This document shows positions 1 to 6,904 of a stretch of 25,930 bases of DNA, one piece after another (position 1 is the first letter of the stretch; every line of letters begins with the position of its first letter). Both the position numbers and the translations under genes were made by a program. The stretch covers positions 1 through 25,930 of the forward strand of contig JAKZSU010000057.1 in NCBI GenBank assembly GCA_047517485.1, in the 5' to 3' direction. Under the pieces are notes generated by a model, which was given only the letters and a program-made list of their open reading frames with translations, ran no database searches and had not been told where the DNA came from. This stretch comes from JAKZSU01 sp047517485 (GTDB lineage: Bacteria > Pseudomonadota > Alphaproteobacteria > UBA7887).

Positions 1-110
1 CAACATCGGGGCGGCGGAGAAGTGGATCGGACATGATAACCTCCGATTTCCATCGAAGGCCCTAGCATGCCGCCAGAGTCGGGCACCTTGCTTGTACCAA
101 GTGCCGATTC

Positions 111-1187
111 TTACTTGGTATATTGAGAGCGACCGTTGCGATAGCCCCGCCACGCATCTGGGACCGTGCCAACCCACGGTCTATTGCGCTCATTGCGACC
201 TTGTCGCGGCAGCTTTTCTTGCAAGACTTCAACCACCGCGTCGCAGATCGAGTAGGTGCGATGCTTGTCCCTCGTTGACTCGCCACTCGTCCAGCACAGG
301 TTGGGGAAACTCCGTCTGACCGCCGGCCTGGAATCTGATGTCAGCCGAATCATGTGAACTCCGCCGGACGGCTCGGTAGACGGTCGCTGAGTCAACGCTA
401 CCATTTCGTCTTCGGTCAACGGTCTTCTTACACAAGGATTCCCCCGTCGGCGCGATCTCCTCTTGTTCACTCTTTCGAGGACACCGTCGTTGGACAACTC
501 CCCAAACGGATTGCCGGCCTCCGCGCGCACCGCCTGCAAAGCGCGTTGTAACTGTTCTTGCTCACTGTCGCCTTTCCCAGATAGAAACGGTTTGCTGACC
601 TCCGCGCGCACCGCCTGCAAATCGCGTTGTAACTGTTCTTGCTCCCTGTCGCCTAACCCGTATAGAACGAGAACGTTTTCCCCCGTAACCATCATCTCAA
701 CGACCAACCCGATTAGCCAATTCTGAACCGGCTCCGGCCGCCACTTCCCTGTTATCTTCCCGCGCTCTATCTCCCATCTTCGCAACCGTTCCGGCACGTC
801 CGCGCCCGTAGCGAGCAACCCGCACACGACCCACTCCAGCGCCAACCGATACGCTGGGTGAGAGCAATCCCTATCGAGAAGAGCGTCGAGGACTTTGTTG
901 TCACGACCGCGATGCAGGTACTGGCAACCCAAATGGGTGGCGTCACGCGCAGAGAGATCGTTGGGCACAATCGCGTCCGGCGACCAGCCTCTCAGGATGG
1001 TGTCCCGCATGTTCCTCTTTTCGCGCACGCGATACTCGGGCGTCGAGATCGCACCCGGGCCTATCACTCCAACGGCCTGCAGATAGGCGCGGGCAGTCTC
1101 CTTAGCCTCTTCGAACTCGCGCTCAATGTCGGATCGTACGTCCGCGCCGCTCACTGGCCTGCCTCCGTCGACGTCCGCGCCGCTCAC
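111..1187 (-). CDS. Hypothetical protein, probable integrated-element cargo, with internal repeats
   Basis: I do not recognise this 358-aa protein. The GTG start at 1187 overlaps the integrase stop by 4 nt (GTGA), so the two are probably co-transcribed and translationally coupled. A second in-frame GTG at 1154 lies in the next copy of a 33-bp tandem repeat, which encodes SGADV twice at the N-terminus, so the true start could be either. Around residues 180-227 a 27-aa unit occurs twice; each copy contains EQEQLQR-LQAVRAE and looks helical or coiled-coil. It is followed by a basic patch (KRRSRRRG). There is no signal peptide or clear membrane segment. Composition looks less GC-biased than the metabolic genes further right, consistent with acquired DNA. 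It may be a DNA-interacting or accessory protein of the element, but no function can be assigned. Confidence 0.6.
   Translation of the reverse strand: MSGADVDGGRPVSGADVRSDIEREFEEAKETARAYLQAVGVIGPGAISTPEYRVREKRNMRDTILRGWSPDAIVPNDLSARDATHLGCQYLHRGRDNKVLDALLDRDCSHPAYRLALEWVVCGLLATGADVPERLRRWEIERGKITGKWRPEPVQNWLIGLVVEMMVTGENVLVLYGLGDREQEQLQRDLQAVRAEVSKPFLSGKGDSEQEQLQRALQAVRAEAGNPFGELSNDGVLERVNKRRSRRRGNPCVRRPLTEDEMVALTQRPSTEPSGGVHMIRLTSDSRPAVRRSFPNLCWTSGESTRDKHRTYSICDAVVEVLQEKLPRQGRNERNRPWVGTVPDAWRGYRNGRSQYTK
504..654. repeat. 81-bp-period direct repeat inside the cargo gene (two copies)
   Basis: Bases 504-573 and 585-654 are near-identical copies offset by exactly 81 bp, which is 27 codons. Both contain TCCGCGCGCACCGCCTGCAA (520-539 and 601-620). 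The reading frame is kept, so this is a duplicated helical protein segment rather than a disruption. Confidence 0.85.
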
Positions 1188-1199
1188 TGGCCTGCCTCC
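1138..1199. repeat. 33-bp tandem repeat over the integrase stop / cargo start junction
   Basis: ACGTCCGCGCCGCTCACTGG begins at 1138 and again at 1171. The match runs 29 bp in each copy, with a 33-bp period. The repeat lies across the integrase stop codon (1184-1186) and duplicates the GTG start region of the downstream gene, giving it two equivalent GTG starts (1187 and 1154). Confidence 0.85.
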
Positions 1200-2383
1200 C
1201 CGGACGGCCGCGCCATCGGAACCACCTTGTCACCGGCATCGCTCGCCAGATACGCAGCCCAGCGATCCATCAGCTTGCGGCGGCGGTCCAGCAGGTCCGA
1301 ACGGGCATAGGCGCCCTCGACACCCTTCACGACGTGGGCAAGGCAAGCTTCGGCGACCTCGCGGGGCGCCTGTGCGGCCTCCGAACACCAGTCCCGGAAG
1401 GTCGAGCGGAAGCCGTGCGGGACGGCGTCGATACCGAGTTCGCGCAACAGCTTGGATAACGTCGAATCGGACATCGGCTTGCGCCCGGCCGGCGCCGGAA
1501 ACACCAGCCCACTCCCGTCGTCGAGCGCCCGCGCCTCATCGAGAACCGCCAGTGCGCGGCCGGAAAGCGGAACACGGTGCTCGCGTCCGCCCTTCATTCG
1601 CTCGCCGGGGATCGTCCATGTCGCCGCGTCTGTGTCGGTCTCGGACCATGCAGCGCCCCGGACTTCGCCGGAACGCGCGGCCGTCAGTACCAGAAACTCG
1701 AAGGCCAGCCGTGAGGTGAGCGACGCCTCCGACTCCCACACCGCCCGGATCACGTCGCCGGCCCCGGTGTGGTGAACGGCTCGAAAATGCCGGTGCGTGT
1801 CGCCGACTTTCGGCAACGCCGCCGCGATAGCGTCGCCGGCGGGATTGTCGGCGCGATACCCTTGCGCGACTGCCCACTTCATCACCGCGCTGATGCGTTG
1901 GCGAACACGGCGGGCGGTCTCGGACTTCTCGGTCCATATCGGGAGCAAGACCGCCATCACGTCCGACGTGGTGATGGTGTCCACGCGCCTGGCCCCGAGA
2001 CGCGGAAAGGCGTATCGCCGCAGCGACGACTCCCATTGCCCGGCGGACTTGCCGCCGTCGCGCCACGTCGGTTTGTGGATTTCGATGACCGTCCGGGCGG
2101 CTTCCTCGAAGATCGGAATGTCCGGTCGCCGCTTGAGTGCCAGTGGATCGCCGCCGGCACGGGCCAGCTTGCGGTTGTCAAAAGCCGCGGTGCGGGCTTC
2201 GGCCAGAGAGACCAGCGGATGGCCGCCGAGCCCGATGTCACAGCGACGCTCGCGTACGACAGTCCGCAGGACCCAGGACTTCGCACCGCTCGGCTTGACC
2301 AGCAGATACAGGCCATTGCCGTCGCCGTGGCGCCCCGGCTTCGTTACCGTCGCCGCGAACCTCGCATTCAGTTTACCGGCCAC
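1184..2383 (-). CDS. Tyrosine-type site-specific integrase, P4-like (DUF4102 N-terminus)
   Basis: Phage or island integrase that would catalyse recombination at an att site. With the chosen start it is 399 aa. The N-terminal DUF4102 arm-binding region has the usual KPGRHGDGNGLYLLV stretch, followed by a SAM-like core-binding region. The catalytic domain shows R237 (TAARSGE), H323 and R326 (HGFR), H350 and the nucleophile Y359 (EGAYARSD), so all key residues are present. The frame stays open to a GTG at 2407, but that codon lies inside an inverted repeat and lacks a Shine-Dalgarno sequence. The GTG at 2383 has GAGG 8 nt upstream and gives the family-typical N-terminus AGKLNARF, so it is preferred. 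The cargo gene follows with a 4-nt overlap. Integrases of this family usually sit beside their attachment site, here expected in 2408-2623. No tRNA is visible there. Confidence 0.93.
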   Translation of the reverse strand: MAGKLNARFAATVTKPGRHGDGNGLYLLVKPSGAKSWVLRTVVRERRCDIGLGGHPLVSLAEARTAAFDNRKLARAGGDPLALKRRPDIPIFEEAARTVIEIHKPTWRDGGKSAGQWESSLRRYAFPRLGARRVDTITTSDVMAVLLPIWTEKSETARRVRQRISAVMKWAVAQGYRADNPAGDAIAAALPKVGDTHRHFRAVHHTGAGDVIRAVWESEASLTSRLAFEFLVLTAARSGEVRGAAWSETDTDAATWTIPGERMKGGREHRVPLSGRALAVLDEARALDDGSGLVFPAPAGRKPMSDSTLSKLLRELGIDAVPHGFRSTFRDWCSEAAQAPREVAEACLAHVVKGVEGAYARSDLLDRRRKLMDRWAAYLASDAGDKVVPMARPSGEAGQ

Positions 2384-2398
2384 CGACGTACCCTCATT

Positions 2399-2423
2399 CG
2401 TTCCCACTTAATATGTGGGAACG
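2399..2423. promoter_or_regulatory. Perfect inverted repeat over the integrase -10, probable operator
   Basis: CGTTCCCAC (2399-2407), a 7-nt spacer, then GTGGGAACG (2415-2423): 9-bp arms without mismatch. It covers part of the predicted -10 and the transcription start. The position fits an operator for autoregulation of the integrase or for an element repressor. A recombinase binding or att core site is the alternative. Confidence 0.55.
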
Positions 2424-2448
2424 TAGTAGCACTCGGTAGACCTGTCAA
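2420..2448 (-). promoter_or_regulatory. Predicted integrase promoter
   Basis: On the minus strand a perfect -35 TTGACA (2448-2443) is followed after exactly 17 bp by TACGTT (2425-2420), a 3/6 match to the -10 consensus. Transcription would start near 2413, leaving a ~30-nt leader before the GTG at 2383. That supports the downstream start of the integrase. Confidence 0.55.
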
Positions 2449-2461
2449 GCTATCAGCAGCG

Positions 2462-2475
2462 CCGGAGTGCTCCGG
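2462..2475. repeat. Palindrome CCGGAG-TG-CTCCGG
   Basis: Perfect 6-bp arms with a 2-nt centre, upstream of the integrase promoter. It is one of five inverted repeats in this gap. Its role is unknown; it could be a recombinase or excisionase site. Confidence 0.5.
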
Positions 2476-2492
2476 GATTCATGGGTTTTCTG

Positions 2493-2519
2493 GCACTTCC
2501 TAGATCGCTATAGAAGTGC
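2493..2519. repeat. Inverted repeat GCACTTC / GAAGTGC
   Basis: Arms 2493-2499 and 2513-2519 match perfectly, with an inner 3-bp pair TAG/CTA around an ATCG loop. It lies between the transporter terminator region and the integrase promoter and is a candidate att or protein-binding site. Confidence 0.45.
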
Positions 2520-2520
2520 T

Positions 2521-2542
2521 GAAAGCGGACACTCCATCCGCC
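2521..2542 (-). terminator. Possible rho-independent terminator of the TRAP operon
   Basis: On the minus strand, ~85 nt after the dctM stop, the stem GCGGA (2541-2537) / TCCGC (2529-2525) is followed directly by TTTC. The stem is short and the T-tract weak. It lies just beyond the larger nested hairpin at 2544-2605, and the two together could end transcription. Confidence 0.4.
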
Positions 2543-2543
2543 A

Positions 2544-2605
2544 CCCTACGCCTTCGGCTTCGGGGCAGGCCATGACTCGCCCGAAGCGCCGTCAGGAGCG
2601 TAGGG
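2544..2605. repeat. Large nested hairpin between dctM and the integrase
   Basis: The outer arms CCCTACGC (2544-2551) and GCGTAGGG (2598-2605) pair perfectly. An inner stem GCTTCGGG (2557-2564) / CCCGAAGC (2580-2587) also pairs perfectly. The structure spans 62 nt. It lacks a tRNA T-arm sequence and a poly-T tail. It could be part of the dctM terminator, a small structured RNA, or half of an attachment site. Confidence 0.6.
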
Positions 2606-2623
2606 GGACTGTTGCCGCCATTA

Positions 2624-3979
2624 TCACTGGTTGGCCATACCCAGCATTTGTTCGGGTAGCCATAGCGCGAGCGCCGGTATCGCCATAACCAGGGCGAGGG
2701 CCACGACTTCGAGGGCGATGTAGGGGGCGACGCCCTTGTACATGTGGACCAGGCGGATTTCCGGTGGGCTGATGCCGCGCAGATAAAATATCGCCGGCGC
2801 CATCGGCGGCGTGAGATAGCTGGTTTGAATGACGATCAGGAACAGGATGCAGAACCAGCTTTTCACTTGGCTTGGGTCGAGGTCGTAGAACTGGAACTTG
2901 ACGATGATCGGCATGGCGATCGGGATGATGATCAGAATGATCGAAATCAGGTCGAGCACGAAGCCGGCGACGAAGGCGAGGAGCAAAAGGATCGCCAAGG
3001 TCGCCCAGCCCGAGAGATTGGCGGTCTCGACTAGGTTCTGAGTGCCGATCAAACCGCCCGAGATGGTAAAGACGGTGGCGAACACCTTACCGGCGAGCAG
3101 GATTGTGAGGATCATCGCGGTCACCAGAAGGGTCTGGGTCAACGCTTGACGGAGCACGCCGACACTGAACCGCCCATAGGCAAGCGTCAGGACAATCGAG
3201 CCGAGAGCGCCCATCGCCGCCGCCTCGGTCGGGGTCGCCCAGCCGAGAATGATGGTGCCGAGCACGGCGAAGATCAGCACCATCGGCGGCACCATGGCGA
3301 TCGCGGTCACCCACAGTTTGTGGGCCAAGGTCGGTGCGTTCTCGTCCGGCGGCAAGCGCGGTCCGTCCTCGGGTCGAAGCATACAACGGACGAGAATATA
3401 GACGATGTAGAGCCCGGCCAGGATCAATCCCGGGAACAGCATGCCCATGAACAGGCCGCCGACATCGACATCGGCGACCGGGCCGAGAATGATCACCACC
3501 ACCGACGGCGGAATGATCGTGCCCAACGAGCCGCCGGCGCAGATGGTCCCGGAAATCAGGCTTTTGTTATAGGCGTAGCGCAGCATCACCGGGATCGCCA
3601 GCAACCCGACCACGGATTCGGTGGCACCGACCACGCCGCTCGCGGCGGCGAATATCACGCACAGCACCACGGTACCGACGGCGAGCCCGCCGGGTAGGCG
3701 CCGGGTCCACAGATGGATCGCCTCGAACAGGCGCTCGGCGATCCCCGATCGCTCGAGCAAGGATCCCATCAAAACGAACAGCGGCACCGCGCCGAGGACA
3801 TACGCCGAGGCCACCGAGTCGATGACCTGGGCAAAGACGTTGACCGCGGGCAGCGAAAAATTGAACGCGATGGCGCCGAACACGAAGGCGACCGACAGCA
3901 GCGAGAACGCCACCGGAACGCCCATGAAGATCAACACCATGAGGGCGGGAAACATCGCCAACGCCAGGCCGACGTTCAT
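2624..3979 (-). CDS. TRAP transporter large permease subunit (DctM/FcbT3 type)
   Basis: Membrane channel subunit of a tripartite ATP-independent periplasmic transporter; it uses the ion gradient to move the cargo delivered by the binding protein. The 451-aa product is almost entirely hydrophobic, about 11-12 helices, with family hallmarks such as GSLGTIIPPSVVVIILG, the PTEAAAMGALGS segment and a C-terminal QTSYLTPPMAPAIFYLRG. The frame is open upstream to 4111, but the ATG at 3979 begins a normal DctM N-terminus and overlaps the dctQ stop by 4 nt (ATGA). It is the last gene of the transporter operon. The nearest relatives by motif are the mannitol/chloroaromatic (FcbT3/TakM) branch. The substrate is not readable from this subunit. 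Confidence 0.93.
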   Translation of the reverse strand: MNVGLALAMFPALMVLIFMGVPVAFSLLSVAFVFGAIAFNFSLPAVNVFAQVIDSVASAYVLGAVPLFVLMGSLLERSGIAERLFEAIHLWTRRLPGGLAVGTVVLCVIFAAASGVVGATESVVGLLAIPVMLRYAYNKSLISGTICAGGSLGTIIPPSVVVIILGPVADVDVGGLFMGMLFPGLILAGLYIVYILVRCMLRPEDGPRLPPDENAPTLAHKLWVTAIAMVPPMVLIFAVLGTIILGWATPTEAAAMGALGSIVLTLAYGRFSVGVLRQALTQTLLVTAMILTILLAGKVFATVFTISGGLIGTQNLVETANLSGWATLAILLLLAFVAGFVLDLISIILIIIPIAMPIIVKFQFYDLDPSQVKSWFCILFLIVIQTSYLTPPMAPAIFYLRGISPPEIRLVHMYKGVAPYIALEVVALALVMAIPALALWLPEQMLGMANQ

Positions 3980-4716
3980 CGCGCTCGATCCACCGTCTCG
4001 GTGTTGGGGTCGGCGCGCCTGGTGAGCACCAGCAAGCGCTTCAACGCCTCGGCGACGATCTGCATCAATAGCAGCACGAAGCCGATGACGAAGGCGAACT
4101 TGAACGGCCAAATGATCGGGTTCCAGGCCGACTCCCCGGACAGCTCGTCGACCCGGTAGGCGTTATAAAAATATTCCCAGAGACCGCCGCATAGCCACAG
4201 AATCATCGGCACGACGATCAGGTATCCGATGAGATCGATGATGGCGCGCGCCTTCGGTCCGACGAAGTTGTAGACGAAATCCACCCGAACGTGGCGGTCC
4301 ATCTGCAAACAGTAGGCGATACCGAACATGAACGACGTGCCCATCAGCATGTAGGCCACCTCGAACGCCCACTTGGTCGGCGCGCCGAAGAAATACCGGG
4401 CGAAGACTTCATAGACCATCGCACCGATCAGCACGACGATGATCCAGGCGCCAACGAGGCCGAACAATCGGGTATAAAATTCGATTGCGCGGATCAGTGG
4501 GCGCGGGCTGATCCGCGCCACCGACCATAGCGTGCCGGCACCCGCGGTCAGCGCGACACCGACCAGAAACAGCACGAACAGAAGTTCAAAAAAATGGCGC
4601 GACGGCGCCTCGGCCACGGTCGCAAACAAGGCGCCCGAGGCCTCGAAGAACGACACCCAGAATAAATTCAGAATTCCGCCCAGGAACGCGAAAAAATTGC
4701 CAAGAAAATCGAGCAT
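3976..4716 (-). CDS. TRAP transporter small permease subunit (DctQ/FcbT2 type), long form
   Basis: Small membrane subunit pairing with DctM. At 246 aa it is longer than the usual ~160-190 aa. Residues 1-75 add two hydrophobic segments (about 5-32 and 42-65) before the classical four-helix core. The core holds VYEVFARYFFGAPTKWAFEVAYMLMG in overlapping form and the conserved DRHVRVDF loop. The extended form is typical of the FcbT2/TakQ branch, which partners TakP-like binding proteins, as found here. The gap to dctP is 41 nt, and its stop overlaps the dctM start by 4 nt. The ATG at 4716 has only a weak ribosome site, but no better in-frame start keeps the first helix. Confidence 0.9.
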   Translation of the reverse strand: MLDFLGNFFAFLGGILNLFWVSFFEASGALFATVAEAPSRHFFELLFVLFLVGVALTAGAGTLWSVARISPRPLIRAIEFYTRLFGLVGAWIIVVLIGAMVYEVFARYFFGAPTKWAFEVAYMLMGTSFMFGIAYCLQMDRHVRVDFVYNFVGPKARAIIDLIGYLIVVPMILWLCGGLWEYFYNAYRVDELSGESAWNPIIWPFKFAFVIGFVLLLMQIVAEALKRLLVLTRRADPNTETVDRAR

Positions 4717-4757
4717 GTTCAGGGGTGCCTCGCGCGGCCGCTCGACTTATCCAAATC

Positions 4758-5813
4758 TTATCGCTGGCCGATCGGGAAGCGGAATTTAGGCCAGTTCTCC
4801 ATTTCCTTCTGGAACTGGCGGCGGTGTTCGAGCACGCGTTTGAACCATGGGTTCAGGGCCGCCTGCTTGTCGGCCCACGCGTCCGCCGCCTCAACAGCGG
4901 CGCGTCTAAACTCGGCGTCCAGCAGCACGAATTCGTTGCCGGCTTGGCGCATTTGCTCGAGCGCCGCGATATCCTTATAGGCGTAGCGCGCCCAGGTCTC
5001 CAACACCATCAGCTTGCCGACCATCTTGAGGACCTCGCGGTCGTGATCGGATATGCGGTTCCAGGCGTCGAGGTTGAACACACACTCCTCGGTGGCGCCC
5101 GGCTGATGCACCCCCGGCATGATGATGTATTTGGCGATCTTGTGGAATCCCGACGGCAGGTTGACCGATGGCGAGCTCCATTCGGTGGCGTCGATGACCC
5201 CACGCTCGAGCGCTGGATACACTTCCGCGCCGGGCAAAATTACCGTCGAGGCGCCAAGCTCGCCGGCGATCTCCGCCCACGCCCCGGCGGTGCGCATTTT
5301 CAGACCGACGAAATCGTCGAGCGTCTCGATGCGTTTTTTCGAATGGAGAAAAATCTCGGTCGGAAAGATGCCGCAGGGGATCGACGCCACGCCGAATTTC
5401 TCCTTGCGGTATTCGAACCACAATTCGGCGCCGCCGGCCTGGTACAGCCAAATGATCAACTCTTCGGGATTCAAGCCGCCGGCCATGTTTCCGAACAGCA
5501 CCGTGGTCTTGTCAATGCCCCAGTCGTAGCCCATCCAGGTGTGCCCGGCCTGGACCACATTGGACCTCACGGTATCGGAAACTTTCAGCGCCTTGCCCAA
5601 GGTGCCGCCGGGAAAAACGTTGATCTGGATCCGGCCATCGGTGAGGGTTTTGACGAGGTGCGCGAAGCCCTTGGCGTCATCCTCGAGGAACGGGCCGCCG
5701 CCCCACGCTGTCGCCATGTTCCATAATTCGTCGGCCTTGGTCGGCCCGGCCACGGTGATCAGAGCCACGCCGATCACCGCCGCGCCCACCGCTCTCAACA
5801 TGTATCTAAGCAT
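4758..5813 (-). CDS. TRAP transporter substrate-binding protein, TakP/DctP type
   Basis: Periplasmic solute receptor of the TRAP system (351 aa). It has a Sec signal peptide, with probable cleavage after residue ~27 (TKA / DELWN). Family features: AWGGGPFLEDDAKGFA near the N-terminus, FPGGTLGKALKV, the ligand-carboxylate arginine region GLKMRTAGA, and the ALERGVIDATEWSSPSVNLPSGF segment. ATEW is the mark of the TakP/FcbT1 branch, known for 2-oxoacids, chloroaromatic acids and similar carboxylates. A carboxylate ligand is therefore expected, but which one is unknown. It is the first gene of the dctPQM operon. A 202-bp gap separates it from the upstream gntR gene and presumably holds its promoter. 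Confidence 0.92.
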   Translation of the reverse strand: MLRYMLRAVGAAVIGVALITVAGPTKADELWNMATAWGGGPFLEDDAKGFAHLVKTLTDGRIQINVFPGGTLGKALKVSDTVRSNVVQAGHTWMGYDWGIDKTTVLFGNMAGGLNPEELIIWLYQAGGAELWFEYRKEKFGVASIPCGIFPTEIFLHSKKRIETLDDFVGLKMRTAGAWAEIAGELGASTVILPGAEVYPALERGVIDATEWSSPSVNLPSGFHKIAKYIIMPGVHQPGATEECVFNLDAWNRISDHDREVLKMVGKLMVLETWARYAYKDIAALEQMRQAGNEFVLLDAEFRRAAVEAADAWADKQAALNPWFKRVLEHRRQFQKEMENWPKFRFPIGQR

Positions 5814-5855
5814 TCCCTGGTCCCACCGTTCGCCTTGTCACCTGCGGGCGACTGT

Positions 5856-5869
5856 AGGTGGTCACACCT
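5856..5869. promoter_or_regulatory. Possible operator upstream of dctP
   Basis: AGGTG (5856-5860), GTCA, CACCT (5865-5869) forms a small inverted repeat about 45 nt upstream of the dctP start, in the gap after gntR. A second copy of CACCTGCG lies at 5840-5847. The position suits a GntR-family operator, but the sequence is short and could be chance. I see no other feature in the 5814-6015 gap. Confidence 0.25.
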
Positions 5870-6015
5870 GCGTGGACAAGTGGGGTGCTTATCCGCGTCC
5901 GATGACCGCGGCCAAGACCGCCTTGATCCGTGCCGACAGGATGGAAAGCCGTATCGCCTGGCCGATTTGCGTCAGCGGCCGGCCAGGGCAAAGGCAAGAT
6001 CGACACCGGTCGCGC

Positions 6016-6777
6016 TCATTTGGTGATGTCCGGTGCGCCGTTCGCCAGCAGATCGATATCGAGTTTGATAAAATCGCCGCGGTAGATGATCTCGCCGACG
6101 TAGATCGCCACGCCGGTGTCGTCGACCGCCACGCAATGCACCTCGGCGGTCGGTGCGTTGAGGGCGATCTCGAGAAAATGCGCGGCCTCGGTATCGGCGC
6201 TGCCGATGACCAGGGTTTGATGGGCGCGCGCGATCGCCACCCCATCGAGACCCGAGAGCACGGATAAGGCGGTGCGAGTTTTGAAGGCTTTTGGCGCCAT
6301 CGCGTAGATCGGCTTGGCGAGGTGTACGCCGACCAACGCATACGGCTCGTCGCCGCGCGACTGAACGCTGCGCAGGTATTGGTATTTCTCCGCCGGCGCG
6401 CCATCGCTGGAGTCGAGACGCGGCGGCGGCACCGGCGCCTCGACCGGCAAAATGTGCGGCACATTGTCTTCGATGGTGCGGATCAGCGCGTTCCAATCGG
6501 TCTCCAGCCTGAGCCAGCGCTTACCCTTGACATCGCGTGCGACAAAGGTGCCCTTGCCCTGTCGGCGATCGACCAGCCCCTCTTTCTGGAGCAATTCGAT
6601 GGCTTGGCGGACAGTGACCCGGGCAACCTGGAATTCGGCCTCGAGCTTTTCCAGGGTGGAGATCTTCTCGCCGAACCCCCAGTGACCGTCCTCGATGCGC
6701 TTGCGCAAAATCGCCGCGACCTGAAGGTAGAGCGGAACCCGGCTTCGTTGATAGGTCTTGACGAGGTGCTCGGTCAT
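6016..6777 (-). CDS. GntR/HutC-family transcriptional regulator (wHTH + UTRA)
   Basis: Cytosolic DNA-binding regulator that responds to a small ligand (253 aa). The N-terminal winged helix-turn-helix (about residues 14-80) contains PLYLQVAAILRKRIEDG, the recognition region VARVTVRQAIELLQKEG and the wing RRQGKGTFVA. The rest (about 90-250) is a UTRA ligand-binding domain of the HutC subfamily. It lies between the TRAP operon, same strand and downstream, and the divergent oxoprolinase gene, so it probably controls both, with the transported compound or its product as inducer. HutC-type regulators are mostly repressors of catabolic genes. The ATG at 6777 gives a normal N-terminus, although its ribosome site (GAGA) is weak. 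Confidence 0.9.
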   Translation of the reverse strand: MTEHLVKTYQRSRVPLYLQVAAILRKRIEDGHWGFGEKISTLEKLEAEFQVARVTVRQAIELLQKEGLVDRRQGKGTFVARDVKGKRWLRLETDWNALIRTIEDNVPHILPVEAPVPPPRLDSSDGAPAEKYQYLRSVQSRGDEPYALVGVHLAKPIYAMAPKAFKTRTALSVLSGLDGVAIARAHQTLVIGSADTEAAHFLEIALNAPTAEVHCVAVDDTGVAIYVGEIIYRGDFIKLDIDLLANGAPDITK

Positions 6778-6841
6778 CGGCGTGTCTCTAGTTTCGTGCC
6801 CGCGAACGACTCTATTGTGTCATCTTGCTAATGTTAATACC

Positions 6842-6880
6842 ATTTGGCCGCCCCGAGCTTCGGGCGTCACTCGGCCAAAT
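6842..6880. promoter_or_regulatory. Inverted repeat with inner hairpin in the leader of the oxoprolinase gene
   Basis: ATTTGGCCG (6842-6850) and CGGCCAAAT (6872-6880) are perfect 9-bp arms. They enclose a second stem, CCCGA (6852-6856) / TCGGG (6860-6864). It sits 24 nt before the GTG start and just after an AT-rich stretch (6828-6840) that could hold the -10. It could be an operator for the divergent GntR regulator or an RNA leader structure. Confidence 0.5.
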
Positions 6881-6904
6881 CGCCCAAAACCACAAGGTAT
6901 TCGC

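Noticed and set aside
1..110. Gene content in the first 110 bases
   Set aside because: No frame with a start, ribosome site and recognisable product is visible; it is the sequence downstream of the cargo gene and is cut by the window edge.
2544..2605. tRNA or tRNA fragment as integration target
   Set aside because: The arms resemble an acceptor stem, but there is no T-loop GGTTCGA-type sequence, no anticodon arm and the length is too short.
3980..4111. 44-codon N-terminal extension of dctM
   Set aside because: It overlaps dctQ and is arginine-rich; the ATG at 3979 gives a normal DctM start with the usual ATGA overlap.
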